This document shows, in pieces, positions 8,733 through 16,051 of a stretch of 46,511 bases of DNA. The notes below the pieces were generated by a model. That model made no database searches. It worked only from the letters and a program-made list of their open reading frames with translations, and had not been told where the DNA came from. This stretch comes from Fundicoccus ignavus. Lineage in GTDB: Bacteria; Bacillota; Bacilli; Lactobacillales; Aerococcaceae. The DNA lies in assembly GCF_009659375.1 (NCBI RefSeq), contig NZ_WJQT01000019.1, positions 1-46,511 of the forward strand. Reading direction: 5' to 3'. Position numbers and translations under genes: made by a program. Numbering within the stretch: the stretch's first letter is position 1; every line of letters begins with the position of its first letter.

Positions 8733-9755
8733 ATGGGATTATTTGATCGAATAAAACGTGCCTTTACCGGTGAAGATAAGGTCGTTAAAGAAGAAATCGA
8801 ACAAGAAAGTTCTGCCGTCGTTTTTGATAGCTATGATAAAGGCTTAGAGAAAACACGAACAAATTTTACAGATTTATTAAGTAATTTATTTACAGGATTC
8901 AGAGAAGTTGATGAGGATTTCTATGAAGACCTTGAAGAAACATTAATTGGGGCAGATGTTGGTTTCAATATGACGCTCGCATTGACGGATGCAATTCGTG
9001 ATGAAATCGAATCGCAAAACGTACACAAACCAGAAGACGTAAAACGTGTTATGCTAGAAAAAATGGTTCAATTGTATGAACGTGAGGGTGGCGATAATTT
9101 AGTTGCGCTAAAGGAAAATCCTGATGGACCAACCGTAATTTTGTTTGTAGGTGTGAACGGTGTTGGTAAAACAACTTCAGTTGGTAAAATTGGTTACCAA
9201 TTAAAAGCTGCTGGTCATAAAGTATTAATGGCTGCGGCCGATACATTCCGAGCGGGAGCAGTCGAACAATTGAATGTTTGGGGTCAACGTTTAGATATTC
9301 CTGTGGTGACTGGCCAAGATCAAGGGGATCCTGCTTCGGTAGTATTTGATGCGGTGAAGCGTGCGAATGAGGAACAATTTGATTACTTATTAGTCGATAC
9401 TGCAGGGCGTTTACAAACAAAAATTAATTTAATGGACGAATTGGCGAAAATTAAGCGAATTATTGAACGTGAGAACCCCAATGGTGTCCAAGAGGTCTTG
9501 CTCGTTTTAGACGCTACAACTGGACAAAATGCGCTAATACAAGCTAAACAATTCAATGAAGCAACCGATATTTCTGGTTTAGTCTTAACTAAGTTGGATG
9601 GAACTGCCAAAGGTGGCGTGGTTCTGTCAATCCGCTATGATTTGGATATTCCAGTTAAGTATATTGGTCTAGGGGAACAAGCTACTGATTTACAAGTATT
9701 TGACTCTGAACAATATATGTATAATTTAGTAAAAGGTGCTATTGAAAAAAATTAG
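8733..9755 (+). CDS. ftsY: Signal recognition particle receptor FtsY
   Basis: FtsY is the SRP GTPase receptor that docks ribosome-SRP complexes at the membrane translocon. The 340 residues have a short acidic N-terminal A region (1-40), an N helical bundle (40-125) and the G domain: G1 GVNGVGKTT (140-148), G3 DTAGR (222-226) and G4 TKLDG (286-290). After G1 the usual TTTIGKLA is TTSVGKIG, a mild variation. The short A region is typical of Gram-positive cocci. A bidirectional terminator at 9768 closes the rnc-smc-HAD-ftsY unit. Its partner Ffh is encoded at 16052. Confidence 0.96.
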   Translation: MGLFDRIKRAFTGEDKVVKEEIEQESSAVVFDSYDKGLEKTRTNFTDLLSNLFTGFREVDEDFYEDLEETLIGADVGFNMTLALTDAIRDEIESQNVHKPEDVKRVMLEKMVQLYEREGGDNLVALKENPDGPTVILFVGVNGVGKTTSVGKIGYQLKAAGHKVLMAAADTFRAGAVEQLNVWGQRLDIPVVTGQDQGDPASVVFDAVKRANEEQFDYLLVDTAGRLQTKINLMDELAKIKRIIERENPNGVQEVLLVLDATTGQNALIQAKQFNEATDISGLVLTKLDGTAKGGVVLSIRYDLDIPVKYIGLGEQATDLQVFDSEQYMYNLVKGAIEKN

Positions 9756-9767
9756 TGAGTCTAAAGT

Positions 9768-9808
9768 AAGCCATTTGGTCAGAATGTCCTGATCAAATGG
9801 CTTATTTT
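9768..9808. terminator. Convergent bidirectional terminator (ftsY / yolD-like)
   Basis: The stem AAGCCATTTG / CAAATGGCTT is followed by ATTTTAT on the plus strand and a T-rich run on the minus strand. It lies between the convergent ends of ftsY and the YolD-like gene. Confidence 0.8.
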
Positions 9809-10058
9809 ATATAAATTCTACATGTCTTATTTCATCAAAGTGAACTTTTTCTTGATTGATATAGATACCTAAATTGTCCCAAGCATAAATGTAACCCATA
9901 ATGTCTGGTTGGTAATATCCATCACGATCAACCGCTTCAAGTTGGATACTGATTTTCAAATTCTGACTAGTGGCTCGAAATAGCAACTCGCAAATGGTAT
10001 CGTATGACATAGTAAATTTGGGCAGTATAGGGTATTGTTTTGAACGTATATATTGCAT
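9807..10058 (-). CDS. YolD-like family protein (probable SOS-regulated)
   Basis: This 83-residue soluble protein resembles the YolD-like family. The middle reads ELLFRATSQNLKISIQL, and a later beta-rich part contains GYIYAWDNLGIYI and HFDEIRHVEFI. YolD-like proteins usually sit next to Y-family DNA polymerases (UvrX/DinB type) in Firmicutes and their mobile elements, with a presumed accessory role in damage tolerance. The start is fixed by TTGGAGG ten bases upstream of the ATG at 10058. No polymerase is nearby, so this is an orphan copy. A LexA-type box inside its promoter (10101-10114) supports the assignment. The family call rests on overall pattern and is moderate. Confidence 0.6.
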   Translation of the reverse strand: MQYIRSKQYPILPKFTMSYDTICELLFRATSQNLKISIQLEAVDRDGYYQPDIMGYIYAWDNLGIYINQEKVHFDEIRHVEFI

Positions 10059-10094
10059 GATGGCGAATCCTCCAAAAGAATTATTTCTAAAATC

Positions 10095-10123
10095 ATTATA
10101 CGAACATATGTTCTTTTTGTAAA
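10095..10123 (-). promoter_or_regulatory. SOS promoter: LexA/DinR box within -35/-10 spacer
   Basis: On the minus strand, TTTACA (10118-10123) and TATAAT (10095-10100) are 17 bp apart. The spacer contains CGAACATATGTTCT at 10101-10114, a palindrome that fits the Gram-positive LexA consensus CGAACNNNNGTTC. LexA bound here would block RNA polymerase directly and release it on DNA damage. Confidence 0.85.
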
Positions 10124-10133
10124 GGGGAAGTGC

Positions 10134-10162
10134 TTGTTTTATTGAGAAAAATTCGCTACAGT
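10134..10162 (+). promoter_or_regulatory. Promoter of the PC4-like/MazG-like pair
   Basis: TTGTTT (10134-10139) and TACAGT (10157-10162) have 17-bp spacing and lie just ahead of the RBS of the gene at 10186. It is divergent from the SOS promoter. Confidence 0.5.
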
Positions 10163-10185
10163 AATAAAGAATGGAGGCGGTATGA

Positions 10186-10410
10186 ATGTCAGAATTTAAA
10201 TTTGAAATCTTAGAACATCTCGCACAACTATCCACAAATGCTAAAGGGTGGTCGAAAGAATTGACGTCAGTAAGTTGGAATGAGCGTGAGCCGAAATATG
10301 ATATACGTGATTGGAGTCCAGATTATTCTAAAATGGGTAAAGGGTTAACTTTTACTCAAGAAGAATTAAAAGGTTTACGTGATGCTTTGAATCGAATGGA
10401 GCTAGATTAA
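10186..10410 (+). CDS. YdbC family PC4-like single-stranded DNA-binding protein
   Basis: This 74-residue protein belongs to the bacterial YdbC family, a homologue of the eukaryotic coactivator PC4 that binds single-stranded DNA. Its core, AKGWSKELTSVSWNEREPKYDIRDW, begins at residue 19, and a C-terminal helix (FTQEELKGLRDALNRM) follows. The RBS GGAGGCGG precedes the ATG at 10186. The stop at 10410 directly abuts the start of the next gene, so the two are coupled. Pairing with a nucleotide pyrophosphohydrolase and proximity to an SOS gene suggest a genome-maintenance role, which is an inference. Confidence 0.85.
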   Translation: MSEFKFEILEHLAQLSTNAKGWSKELTSVSWNEREPKYDIRDWSPDYSKMGKGLTFTQEELKGLRDALNRMELD

Positions 10411-10728
10411 ATGACAGAATTTTCATTAGCTCAATTTCAAAATTATTTAGCAGACAAATATCAAGACAGCGTGTCATCATCGGGTTTATTTATGAAACTA
10501 GTTGAAGAAATCGGTGAGGTGGCGGAAGCTTTGAATGAAATAGAAGGCCGTAAAGCAGTGTCATCTGAAACATCCTTAGCTTATGAATTAGCTGATGTGT
10601 TACATTATGCAGTTGCGATTGCAGCGGTAAATGATATTGACTTAACGCAGACAATTTTAGAAAAAGATCAAAAAGCTTCCGAAAAGTATCAACATCGTGT
10701 CAATTTAAGTCAATTTTTAGAAGAGTAA
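10411..10728 (+). CDS. MazG-like nucleotide pyrophosphohydrolase
   Basis: This 105-residue all-alpha NTP-PPase hydrolyses (d)NTPs or modified nucleotides to NMP and PPi. The Mg2+-binding pattern is visible as EEIGE (32-36) followed by ELAD (59-62), the EExxE...ExxD arrangement of the MazG superfamily. It is a single-domain form, about half the size of the two-domain MazG of E. coli. It is translated directly after the PC4-like gene with no gap, and a bidirectional terminator follows. House-cleaning of damaged nucleotides is likely, but the substrate is unknown. Confidence 0.87.
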   Translation: MTEFSLAQFQNYLADKYQDSVSSSGLFMKLVEEIGEVAEALNEIEGRKAVSSETSLAYELADVLHYAVAIAAVNDIDLTQTILEKDQKASEKYQHRVNLSQFLEE

Positions 10729-10738
10729 AAATAAAGAA

Positions 10739-10768
10739 AATCCCCAGGCAAATTCGCTTGGGGATTGT
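10739..10768. terminator. Bidirectional terminator (mazG-like / DUF2798)
   Basis: The stem AATCCCCAGG / CTTGGGGATT has a T-rich tail on the minus strand (TTTTCTTTAT) and weaker Ts on the plus strand. It lies between convergent genes. Confidence 0.75.
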
Positions 10769-10772
10769 GTGT

Positions 10773-11264
10773 TTAGGCTACTTGTTTAGAGTCTTGTTTG
10801 GTATGTAAAGTGAACAGAACTTGACGGGCAATTGGTTGAGCGATTAAAGCTTCCACAGCAAAAGCAATCGCAAAGTTACGTGGCCATTTGTGGAAAAACT
10901 CATAAATAGGTGTCATACTGATTTGGCGTTGACCAAGCCAAGAGCCAATCACTGTCATGAAAATGGACATGAGTAAAACGTTACATAAGGTATTAACAAT
11001 AATCTTAGCATTAAAGCTGTCTGCTTCATCGACAATTTTTGCTGATAGTTTATCTGCTGGACCGTGAACTAATAGGACTAGAATAACAACTGCAATCCAA
11101 ATAAACGGCACTCCTTTTAAACTCATCAACCAATTGTTAACTGAAGAACCAATTTCAAACATTGTAATAAGTGGTGCAATGATTAATACAGATAGTACTG
11201 AAACAATGCCTAAGAATAAGAAAAATTCTTTCTTATTTCTAGGTAAACGCATGTAAAACTCCAT
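10773..11264 (-). CDS. DUF2798 family membrane protein
   Basis: This integral membrane protein of about 163 residues carries two copies of the DUF2798 pattern. Each has an entry motif (LPRNKKEFFLF; later NTLCNVLLMSIFM) and a tryptophan/proline-rich turn (NNWLMS; HKWPRNF AIAF). Four hydrophobic segments are visible, ending in LIAQPIARQVLF. Function is unknown for the family. Two starts are plausible: the ATG at 11264 (RBS AGAGG, 5 bp) and the ATG at 11252 (RBS TGGAG, 6 bp), the latter giving MRLPRNKKEF as in family members. A terminator-like hairpin lies only about 20 bp upstream of the start on the same strand, which hints at attenuation. Confidence 0.75.
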   Translation of the reverse strand: MEFYMRLPRNKKEFFLFLGIVSVLSVLIIAPLITMFEIGSSVNNWLMSLKGVPFIWIAVVILVLLVHGPADKLSAKIVDEADSFNAKIIVNTLCNVLLMSIFMTVIGSWLGQRQISMTPIYEFFHKWPRNFAIAFAVEALIAQPIARQVLFTLHTKQDSKQVA

Positions 11265-11612
11265 TTTTTCCTCTATTTCGACAAAAAAAGCAAACCCCTT
11301 CAAAGTAAGTGGTTTGCTGATTAATTGTACGCAATATTTATTTGAAATCAAATTGTATCATATCAAAAAATAAATTTATAAAGATTTTTTTGTATTTTTT
11401 AATGATTACGATTTCATTTCATTAATCTAATTTGGTCTAATGTATTGTGCTATTTTGATTGGGAAATATCTAATATTTATAATTTATGAATTAATACAAG
11501 AAAAAAATTTTTTTAGCCTCGGATAATCTCGCGTCTTAATTTATGTGTTGAAGTTTTAAGGGGATATTTTGATAAAAAACTGAGCGAAGCATAAAACTTA
11601 TGATTTCTTATA
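11265..11612. other. AT-rich intergenic region with leader of the DUF2798 gene
   Basis: No gene is visible. The part nearest the DUF2798 gene carries a minus-strand promoter (GATACAAT near 11352) and an attenuator hairpin, listed separately. The rest (about 11400-11612) is AT-rich, with a long A/T run near 11505, and shows no recognised motif. Confidence 0.5.
11283..11318 (-). terminator. Terminator-like leader hairpin upstream of the DUF2798 gene
   Basis: Read on the minus strand, AGCAAACC pairs with GGTTTGCT and is followed immediately by seven Ts, a canonical intrinsic terminator. It sits between the probable promoter (about 11350) and the ribosome site of the DUF2798 gene, so it could act as a transcription attenuator. 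Alternatively it ends an upstream antisense transcript. Confidence 0.6.
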
Positions 11613-11660
11613 CTGAAAAAAATCACTGACGACCTAGATCAAACTAGACTGTCAGTGATT
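11613..11660 (-). terminator. Terminator of the metal ABC transporter operon
   Basis: On the minus strand, AATCACTGAC pairs with GTCAGTGATT. A second inner pairing (AGTCTAG / CTAGGTC) and a TTTTTTT tail follow. It lies 20 bp downstream of the last permease gene. Confidence 0.8.
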
Positions 11661-11681
11661 GATAAGTATTTAATCGTTCAA

Positions 11682-12533
11682 TTACGCATTAACTTGTTTG
11701 ATTTTAAGTTTGCGGATTGTTGTAAATGTAAAGACTAGCATAAAGCTGATGAAAGAAATGACAGCGACCATCGACGAGATAGAGGTATCAAGATACAAAC
11801 CAATATAGTAACCTAGCGTACTATTAAGCATCGCAACTAATACCGAAACGATGAGTAATTGCGGGAAGGTTCGTACGAGCAATCGAGCAGTCATAGCCGG
11901 TGCAGCCATTAAAGCGATGACTAAAATGGCACCAATACTTTCAAAAGAGGTAACCGCAGTTAAAGAAACGAGTGTCATTAGAATTAGATCGAGTATGTTA
12001 ACGCGTATGCCGATGGTCTCTGCGAATATGCGGTCGAATAAAGTTATTTTAAGTGAACGATAGGTAATGAGAATAAAACCTAAGTTAAGCATCAATACAA
12101 GTGAACCTTGAATAAATGCTGTAGGTAAGGGAGTCCCCCATAATTCCGTACGTTTTAAAGGAGAGAGTTCAACTTGCCCCAATAACACCATGTCGATATC
12201 GAGGTGAACATTTGTATAATATTTCGAAATAATTAATACAGCAATCGCAAAGAAAAATGGAAAGACTAAGCCAATCGCTGCATCATTGGCAATACGACCT
12301 GTTTTGACAAGTACTTCGATTGAAACAACCGTGATCACACCAAATAAAGTAGCGCCGACAATTAACCATGGAGAAGATAAATCTCCGACAAAGTAGTAAG
12401 CAATGACAATTCCAAGTAAAATTGTATGCGAAATTGCGTCCGCAACCATTAAACTTTCTCGTTGAAGTAATAAACTTCCCATCAGACCACAGGAACTAGC
12501 AACGACTAAGAGAACCCAAAGTATTTGAATCAT
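11682..12533 (-). CDS. Metal ABC transporter permease (ABC-3 family), distal copy
   Basis: This 283-residue polytopic membrane protein of the ZnuB/MntB/TroC-TroD (ABC-3) family forms half of the membrane channel of a divalent-metal importer. About eight hydrophobic helices are visible. The typical start IQILWVLLVVASSCGLMGSLLLQRESLMVADAISH includes the conserved DAISH motif (32-36), and a late segment reads TSFESIGAILVIALMAAPAM. It is the last gene of the minus-strand operon and its ATG overlaps the stop of the other permease by 4 bases. Having two permease genes resembles TroCD/MntCD heterodimeric systems. Confidence 0.9.
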   Translation of the reverse strand: MIQILWVLLVVASSCGLMGSLLLQRESLMVADAISHTILLGIVIAYYFVGDLSSPWLIVGATLFGVITVVSIEVLVKTGRIANDAAIGLVFPFFFAIAVLIISKYYTNVHLDIDMVLLGQVELSPLKRTELWGTPLPTAFIQGSLVLMLNLGFILITYRSLKITLFDRIFAETIGIRVNILDLILMTLVSLTAVTSFESIGAILVIALMAAPAMTARLLVRTFPQLLIVSVLVAMLNSTLGYYIGLYLDTSISSMVAVISFISFMLVFTFTTIRKLKIKQVNA

Positions 12534-13417
12534 CTGCTTACCTCCTTGTGTGATGTATATAGTTTGTCAGCTAATATCCCTTTAGTTCCAAAGACCAAGG
12601 ATAACAGGGCAATCGCTGTTAAAACGACGACGATCATAGGACCGGTTGCAATATTTGAAATAGCAGTACTTAATAGTGTTCCAATAAAGGCAGCAACCAT
12701 CCCAAAAACTCCAGCTAAGCCAAGCATCTTACCATACGATTGTGTCCATTGTTGGGCAGCAATAGCAGGGGCAACAAGCATGCTACTAATTAATTTAGCG
12801 CCGACAGCTTGTAAACCAACGGCTATCACTAGTAAACACATTAATAATAATAAATGACTGATCCATTGGCTGTTAATTCCGATCGTTTGCGCAAAGATTG
12901 AATCAAATAAATACAATTTAATTTTCGGATATAACAACATAAAGACCGCTACGACGATAACTGAAACGATAATGATTAGACGGACATCTGACCACATTAG
13001 GAAAGCTGCTTGCCCCATAATGTAATTATTTAAGCCAGCGAAATTTACGGTTTGAAACTGTGGATTTCTTTGCACAACATTATAGAGTAATAAACCTAAA
13101 CTAAAGAAGGCAGATAATACTAAGGCAAGGATGCTCTCATAAGGGAAATCAGTATAACGGCGAATCAATTGGATAATACTGAAGGCAATGAGTCCAAACA
13201 CAACTGCTCCTACTAACAAAATAGCTGTATTGCGTGTTTGAAATAACATAAAAGTGATAATAACACCTGGATATACGGCATGGCCGATTGCGTCACCTAA
13301 TTGGCTTTGTTTTTCTAAGACTAAACTTGTACCAATTAGTCCTGATGTGAAGCCGAGTACCATTGTACCTAGGGCCACAATCCAAAAGAAGTAATCAAAA
13401 CTAAATTGACTAAGCAA
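12530..13417 (-). CDS. Metal ABC transporter permease (ABC-3 family), proximal copy
   Basis: This 295-residue ABC-3 family permease pairs with the protein encoded downstream. The N-terminal helix is followed by GLIGTSLVLEKQSQLGDAIGHAVYPG, which contains the family's conserved GDAIGHA. Further helices lead to LQAVGAKLISSMLVAPAIAA, the usual signature before the last transmembrane segments. The start is a TTG directly after the TAA of the ATPase gene, with the RBS (AAGGAAG) inside that gene, so translation is coupled. Substrate choice in these systems is set mainly by the binding protein. Confidence 0.9.
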   Translation of the reverse strand: MLSQFSFDYFFWIVALGTMVLGFTSGLIGTSLVLEKQSQLGDAIGHAVYPGVIITFMLFQTRNTAILLVGAVVFGLIAFSIIQLIRRYTDFPYESILALVLSAFFSLGLLLYNVVQRNPQFQTVNFAGLNNYIMGQAAFLMWSDVRLIIIVSVIVVAVFMLLYPKIKLYLFDSIFAQTIGINSQWISHLLLLMCLLVIAVGLQAVGAKLISSMLVAPAIAAQQWTQSYGKMLGLAGVFGMVAAFIGTLLSTAISNIATGPMIVVVLTAIALLSLVFGTKGILADKLYTSHKEVSR

Positions 13418-14170
13418 TTAAATCACTTCCTTACTATCCGAACTCGTGTGGGTTAGACTGGTGACACCATGATAGGTTGTTTCTATATTTTCTTTTGTAA
13501 AGACTTCATCTAAGGGACCAGCTGCAATTAACTGACGGTTTAAAAGGATAACCGAATCGAAATATTCGGGCACAGTATTTAAGTCGTGATGGACCGTCAT
13601 ACTTGTCTTACCTTGAGCTTGAAATTCAAGTAGTTGATCCATAATAAGTTGTTCACTTTTGATGTCAACACCAGCTAAAGGTTCATCGAGTAAATATAAA
13701 TCAGCATTCTGGGCAATCGCTCGAGCAATAAAGACACGTTGCTTTTGGCCACCTGATAATTGATTAATCGGTCGCTCACGAAGTTCATTTAATTGCATTT
13801 TTTCTAGAGCAGCTTCTGCAAGCATTTTTTGTTCGGGTTTAATGGCTTGGAAACCCCATCTTTTAGCACTAATTCCCATTAAAACGACATCATATACAGT
13901 TGTTGGAAAGTTCCAATTAACTTCTGATGTTTGTGGAACGTAAGCGATTCGATGACGGACTTTATTTAACGGCTGTTCAAACAGTTGAATACTTTGTTTG
14001 CTTGAGTTGACTAAGTTTAAGGTTGCTTTAAGTAAAGTAGATTTACCCGCTCCGTTAGGGCCAACAATAGCAGCTCTAGCATTCGTAGGTAAATTGAACG
14101 AAATGTTTTCTAAAGCATTAGTTTGCTGATAGACTACATTCAATTCGTTAATTGAAATAACATTTTTCAT
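13418..14170 (-). CDS. Metal ABC transporter ATP-binding protein
   Basis: This 250-residue ABC ATPase powers the importer from the cytoplasmic side. Walker A is GPNGAGKST (37-45), the ABC signature LSGGQ (138-142), Walker B LYLLDEP (158-164), and the switch histidine lies in VHHDL near 194. It matches the MntA/ZnuC/TroB group, including VPQTSEVNWNFPTTVYDVVLMG between Walker A and the signature, which is common in manganese/zinc systems. RBS AGGAGG. It lies 24 bp after the binding-protein gene and directly before the first permease. Confidence 0.93.
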   Translation of the reverse strand: MKNVISINELNVVYQQTNALENISFNLPTNARAAIVGPNGAGKSTLLKATLNLVNSSKQSIQLFEQPLNKVRHRIAYVPQTSEVNWNFPTTVYDVVLMGISAKRWGFQAIKPEQKMLAEAALEKMQLNELRERPINQLSGGQKQRVFIARAIAQNADLYLLDEPLAGVDIKSEQLIMDQLLEFQAQGKTSMTVHHDLNTVPEYFDSVILLNRQLIAAGPLDEVFTKENIETTYHGVTSLTHTSSDSKEVI

Positions 14171-14194
14171 TTAAAAACCTCCTGATTGACTTCA

Positions 14195-15112
14195 TTAACG
14201 AACAAGGTGTTGAACAATTAATGAGATATTGTGTTTGTACATATCAATATAGTTATCATTTGCTTGTCCTTTTGATGCTAATGAATCTGAGAACAAAGCC
14301 ATTCCCTCACCACCGACCACTTGAACTTCGGCATTCTTTTGTTGAACACCTTCCTGCAATTTTTCCATTGCTTGTGGATTAGACGTTGTATCCAAGAAAA
14401 TAGCTGGTACTTGATGGTCAATGATATATTGAACTGTCTGAATAATTTGTTCATTGGATACCTCAGACTCAGTACTAATTCCTTGAGGAGCATAAACAAT
14501 AAAATCATGAGCTCGGGCGAAATATTCAAAAGCGTCATGAGGCGTTACTAAAACTCTTTGTTCAATCGGTAAGACTGCCAATTGTTCTTCTATCCATTTA
14601 GCTAACTCATCAAGTTGTTTCAAATAATTATCCGCATTCGTGGTGTACAAATCTTTTTGAGTGGGAAACGTTTCAATTAGTATGTCTCTTGCTTCCTCAA
14701 CCGATTGCTTGTATAACTCAATATTAAACCAATAATGAGGATCAACATCTTGTGAATCTGCAGCTACTAAAATTAAATCATCTTTTGAAAAATTTCGGGT
14801 AACAGCAAAGCCATAGTCAACAAGGATAGCAGCCATTTGTGCTTCGAAATGTAAGCCATGGTATAAAACCACATCTGCTTCAAGAATATTCTGTAAATCA
14901 CGAGCCGATGCATTATAAATATGTGGGTCACCACCAGCAGGTACGATTAGCGCAATTTCAACGGTATCCTCCGCAATTTGTGTGACGATATCTTCTAGAA
15001 AACTGGTTGTAACCGTCACTAAGGGTTGCTCAGCAGCCTCGATGTGTTTTATATTGAAAATTGCTGTGAAAAGCAAAAGTGTCGTAAGGAAGTATTGTGT
15101 AATATGTTTCAT
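14195..15112 (-). CDS. Metal ABC transporter substrate-binding protein (TroA/MntA type)
   Basis: This 305-residue cluster-9 binding protein captures Mn2+ or Zn2+. Candidate metal ligands are H64 (GDPHIY), H126 (DPHYWFN), H192 (TPHDAFEYF) and D286 (NDNYID), the three-His-one-Asp set known from TroA. The short loop after H64 lacks the His-rich stretch of strict zinc binders, and the neighbouring MntR-type regulator favours manganese. The signal peptide (residues 1 to about 27) has no lipobox cysteine, so the protein is apparently not a lipoprotein. It is the first gene of the operon, driven by TATAAT at 15167-15172 with a palindromic operator next to it. Confidence 0.88.
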   Translation of the reverse strand: MKHITQYFLTTLLLFTAIFNIKHIEAAEQPLVTVTTSFLEDIVTQIAEDTVEIALIVPAGGDPHIYNASARDLQNILEADVVLYHGLHFEAQMAAILVDYGFAVTRNFSKDDLILVAADSQDVDPHYWFNIELYKQSVEEARDILIETFPTQKDLYTTNADNYLKQLDELAKWIEEQLAVLPIEQRVLVTPHDAFEYFARAHDFIVYAPQGISTESEVSNEQIIQTVQYIIDHQVPAIFLDTTSNPQAMEKLQEGVQQKNAEVQVVGGEGMALFSDSLASKGQANDNYIDMYKHNISLIVQHLVR

Positions 15113-15135
15113 GTGTGTTCTCCTTTTTTAGATAT

Positions 15136-15207
15136 TTTTTAGGTTTGCCTAAAACTCGTTGAAATCATTATAACCTGTCCCAAAATACAAATCAATAGGC
15201 GCGCCTA
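15136..15207. promoter_or_regulatory. Two palindromic metalloregulator operators between troA-like and mntR-like genes
   Basis: Site 1 at 15136-15154 (TTTTTAGGTTTGCCTAAAA) and site 2 at 15196-15207 (TAGGCGCGCCTA) share the half-site TTTTAGGY/RCCTAAAA, in the style of DtxR-family operators (TTAGG...CCTAA). Their centres are 56 bp apart. Site 1 lies just downstream of the minus-strand -10 (15167-15172). Site 2 lies upstream of the -35 for the operon and 17 bp before the -35 of the regulator gene. Repression of both directions by the DtxR-like protein at 15290 is inferred. Confidence 0.75.
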
Positions 15208-15223
15208 AAAAAATAAGGATGAT

Positions 15224-15252
15224 TTGTTTCAATAAACAAAACATGGTAGAAT
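15224..15252 (+). promoter_or_regulatory. Promoter of the DtxR-family regulator gene
   Basis: TTGTTT (15224-15229) and TAGAAT (15247-15252) have a 17-bp spacer. A GGGGTGATGAG ribosome site and the start at 15290 follow. Confidence 0.55.
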
Positions 15253-15289
15253 ATAGGGTGCATTGAATGAGCGATAAAGGGGTGATGAG

Positions 15290-15652
15290 ATGTCACAAAG
15301 CCGTGAGGATTATGTAAAGTTTATTTATGAACACGGAGAAGGACTTGCAGTCTCGAATAAAACAATTGCCCAAGGGCTCAATGTTGCGCCACCTTCTGTC
15401 AGTGAGATGATTCATAAACTAGCGAAAGAGGGCTTAGTTGATTACCGTCCTTATCATGGCGGTAGTTTGACTCCTAGTGGGGTTCAAATGGCTGAGGATT
15501 TAATTCGGAAACATGAAATCTGGGAGTATTTCTTAGAACATAAATTGAATTATACAAAAGATGAAGTGCATGAATTAGCAGAAATCTTGGAACATTCAAC
15601 ACCACTCGATTTAGCAGACCGTTTGGCTACGTTTATTGAGTATCCGGATTAG
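15290..15652 (+). CDS. DtxR/MntR family metal-dependent transcriptional regulator
   Basis: This 120-residue repressor has an N-terminal winged helix (SREDYVKFIYEHGEG, then SVSEMIHKLAKEGLVDYRPYHGGSLT) and a helical dimerisation/metal domain (HEIWEYFLEHKLNYTKDEVHELAEILEHST). It is close in length to B. subtilis MntR (142) and lacks the SH3-like C-terminal domain of DtxR/ScaR. The residues H95?/E and H98-type ligands seem preserved as LAEILEHST, but I did not align them formally. It is divergent from the metal transporter operon and shares the two operators, so Mn-dependent repression is the likely job. ylxM-ffh follow 28 bp downstream, possibly by read-through. Confidence 0.88.
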   Translation: MSQSREDYVKFIYEHGEGLAVSNKTIAQGLNVAPPSVSEMIHKLAKEGLVDYRPYHGGSLTPSGVQMAEDLIRKHEIWEYFLEHKLNYTKDEVHELAEILEHSTPLDLADRLATFIEYPD

Positions 15653-15680
15653 TTAATTGCATGCTGAAAGGAAGTTCGTT

Positions 15681-16010
15681 ATGGCTATCCATAAAACGCT
15701 ACGCATGAATCAATTGTTTGATTGCTATCAAGCATTATTAACAGAGAAGCAACAACAAATGTTAGAATTATATTATGAAGAAGACTTGTCTCTAGCTGAA
15801 ATTGCAGAACATTATGACATTAGTCGTCAAGCAGTCCATGATAATATTAGACGTGGCGAGAACGCATTAGAGGATTATGAGGCTAAGCTTTCGATTCACA
15901 GTAAACGAATGCAGCGTATCGATTTATTGAATCAACTAGCTGCTGTTGAAGCGTTATCAGCTGAAACACTAGAACTTATCCAACAATTAAAAGAGATTGA
16001 ACTAACATAA
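15681..16010 (+). CDS. ylxM: YlxM family putative helix-turn-helix protein (SRP operon)
   Basis: This 109-residue protein always lies upstream of ffh in Firmicutes. It contains a sigma-70 region-4-like HTH ([31 protein letters not shown]) and is thought to modulate the SRP pathway by acting on Ffh-scRNA rather than by DNA binding. The start is chosen at the ATG at 15681, which has AAAGGAAG at a suitable distance; a possible extension to 15657 has no ribosome site. It is 41 bp upstream of ffh in the same direction. The preceding regulator gene ends 28 bp upstream. Confidence 0.9.
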   Translation: MAIHKTLRMNQLFDCYQALLTEKQQQMLELYYEEDLSLAEIAEHYDISRQAVHDNIRRGENALEDYEAKLSIHSKRMQRIDLLNQLAAVEALSAETLELIQQLKEIELT

Positions 16011-16051
16011 GTTAGATTTAAAAGATTAATATAAATTAAAGGGGAAATAAA

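Noticed and set aside
9049..9610. Antisense ORFs opposite ftsY
   Set aside because: Frames opposite a strongly conserved gene with no start signals and unlikely composition.
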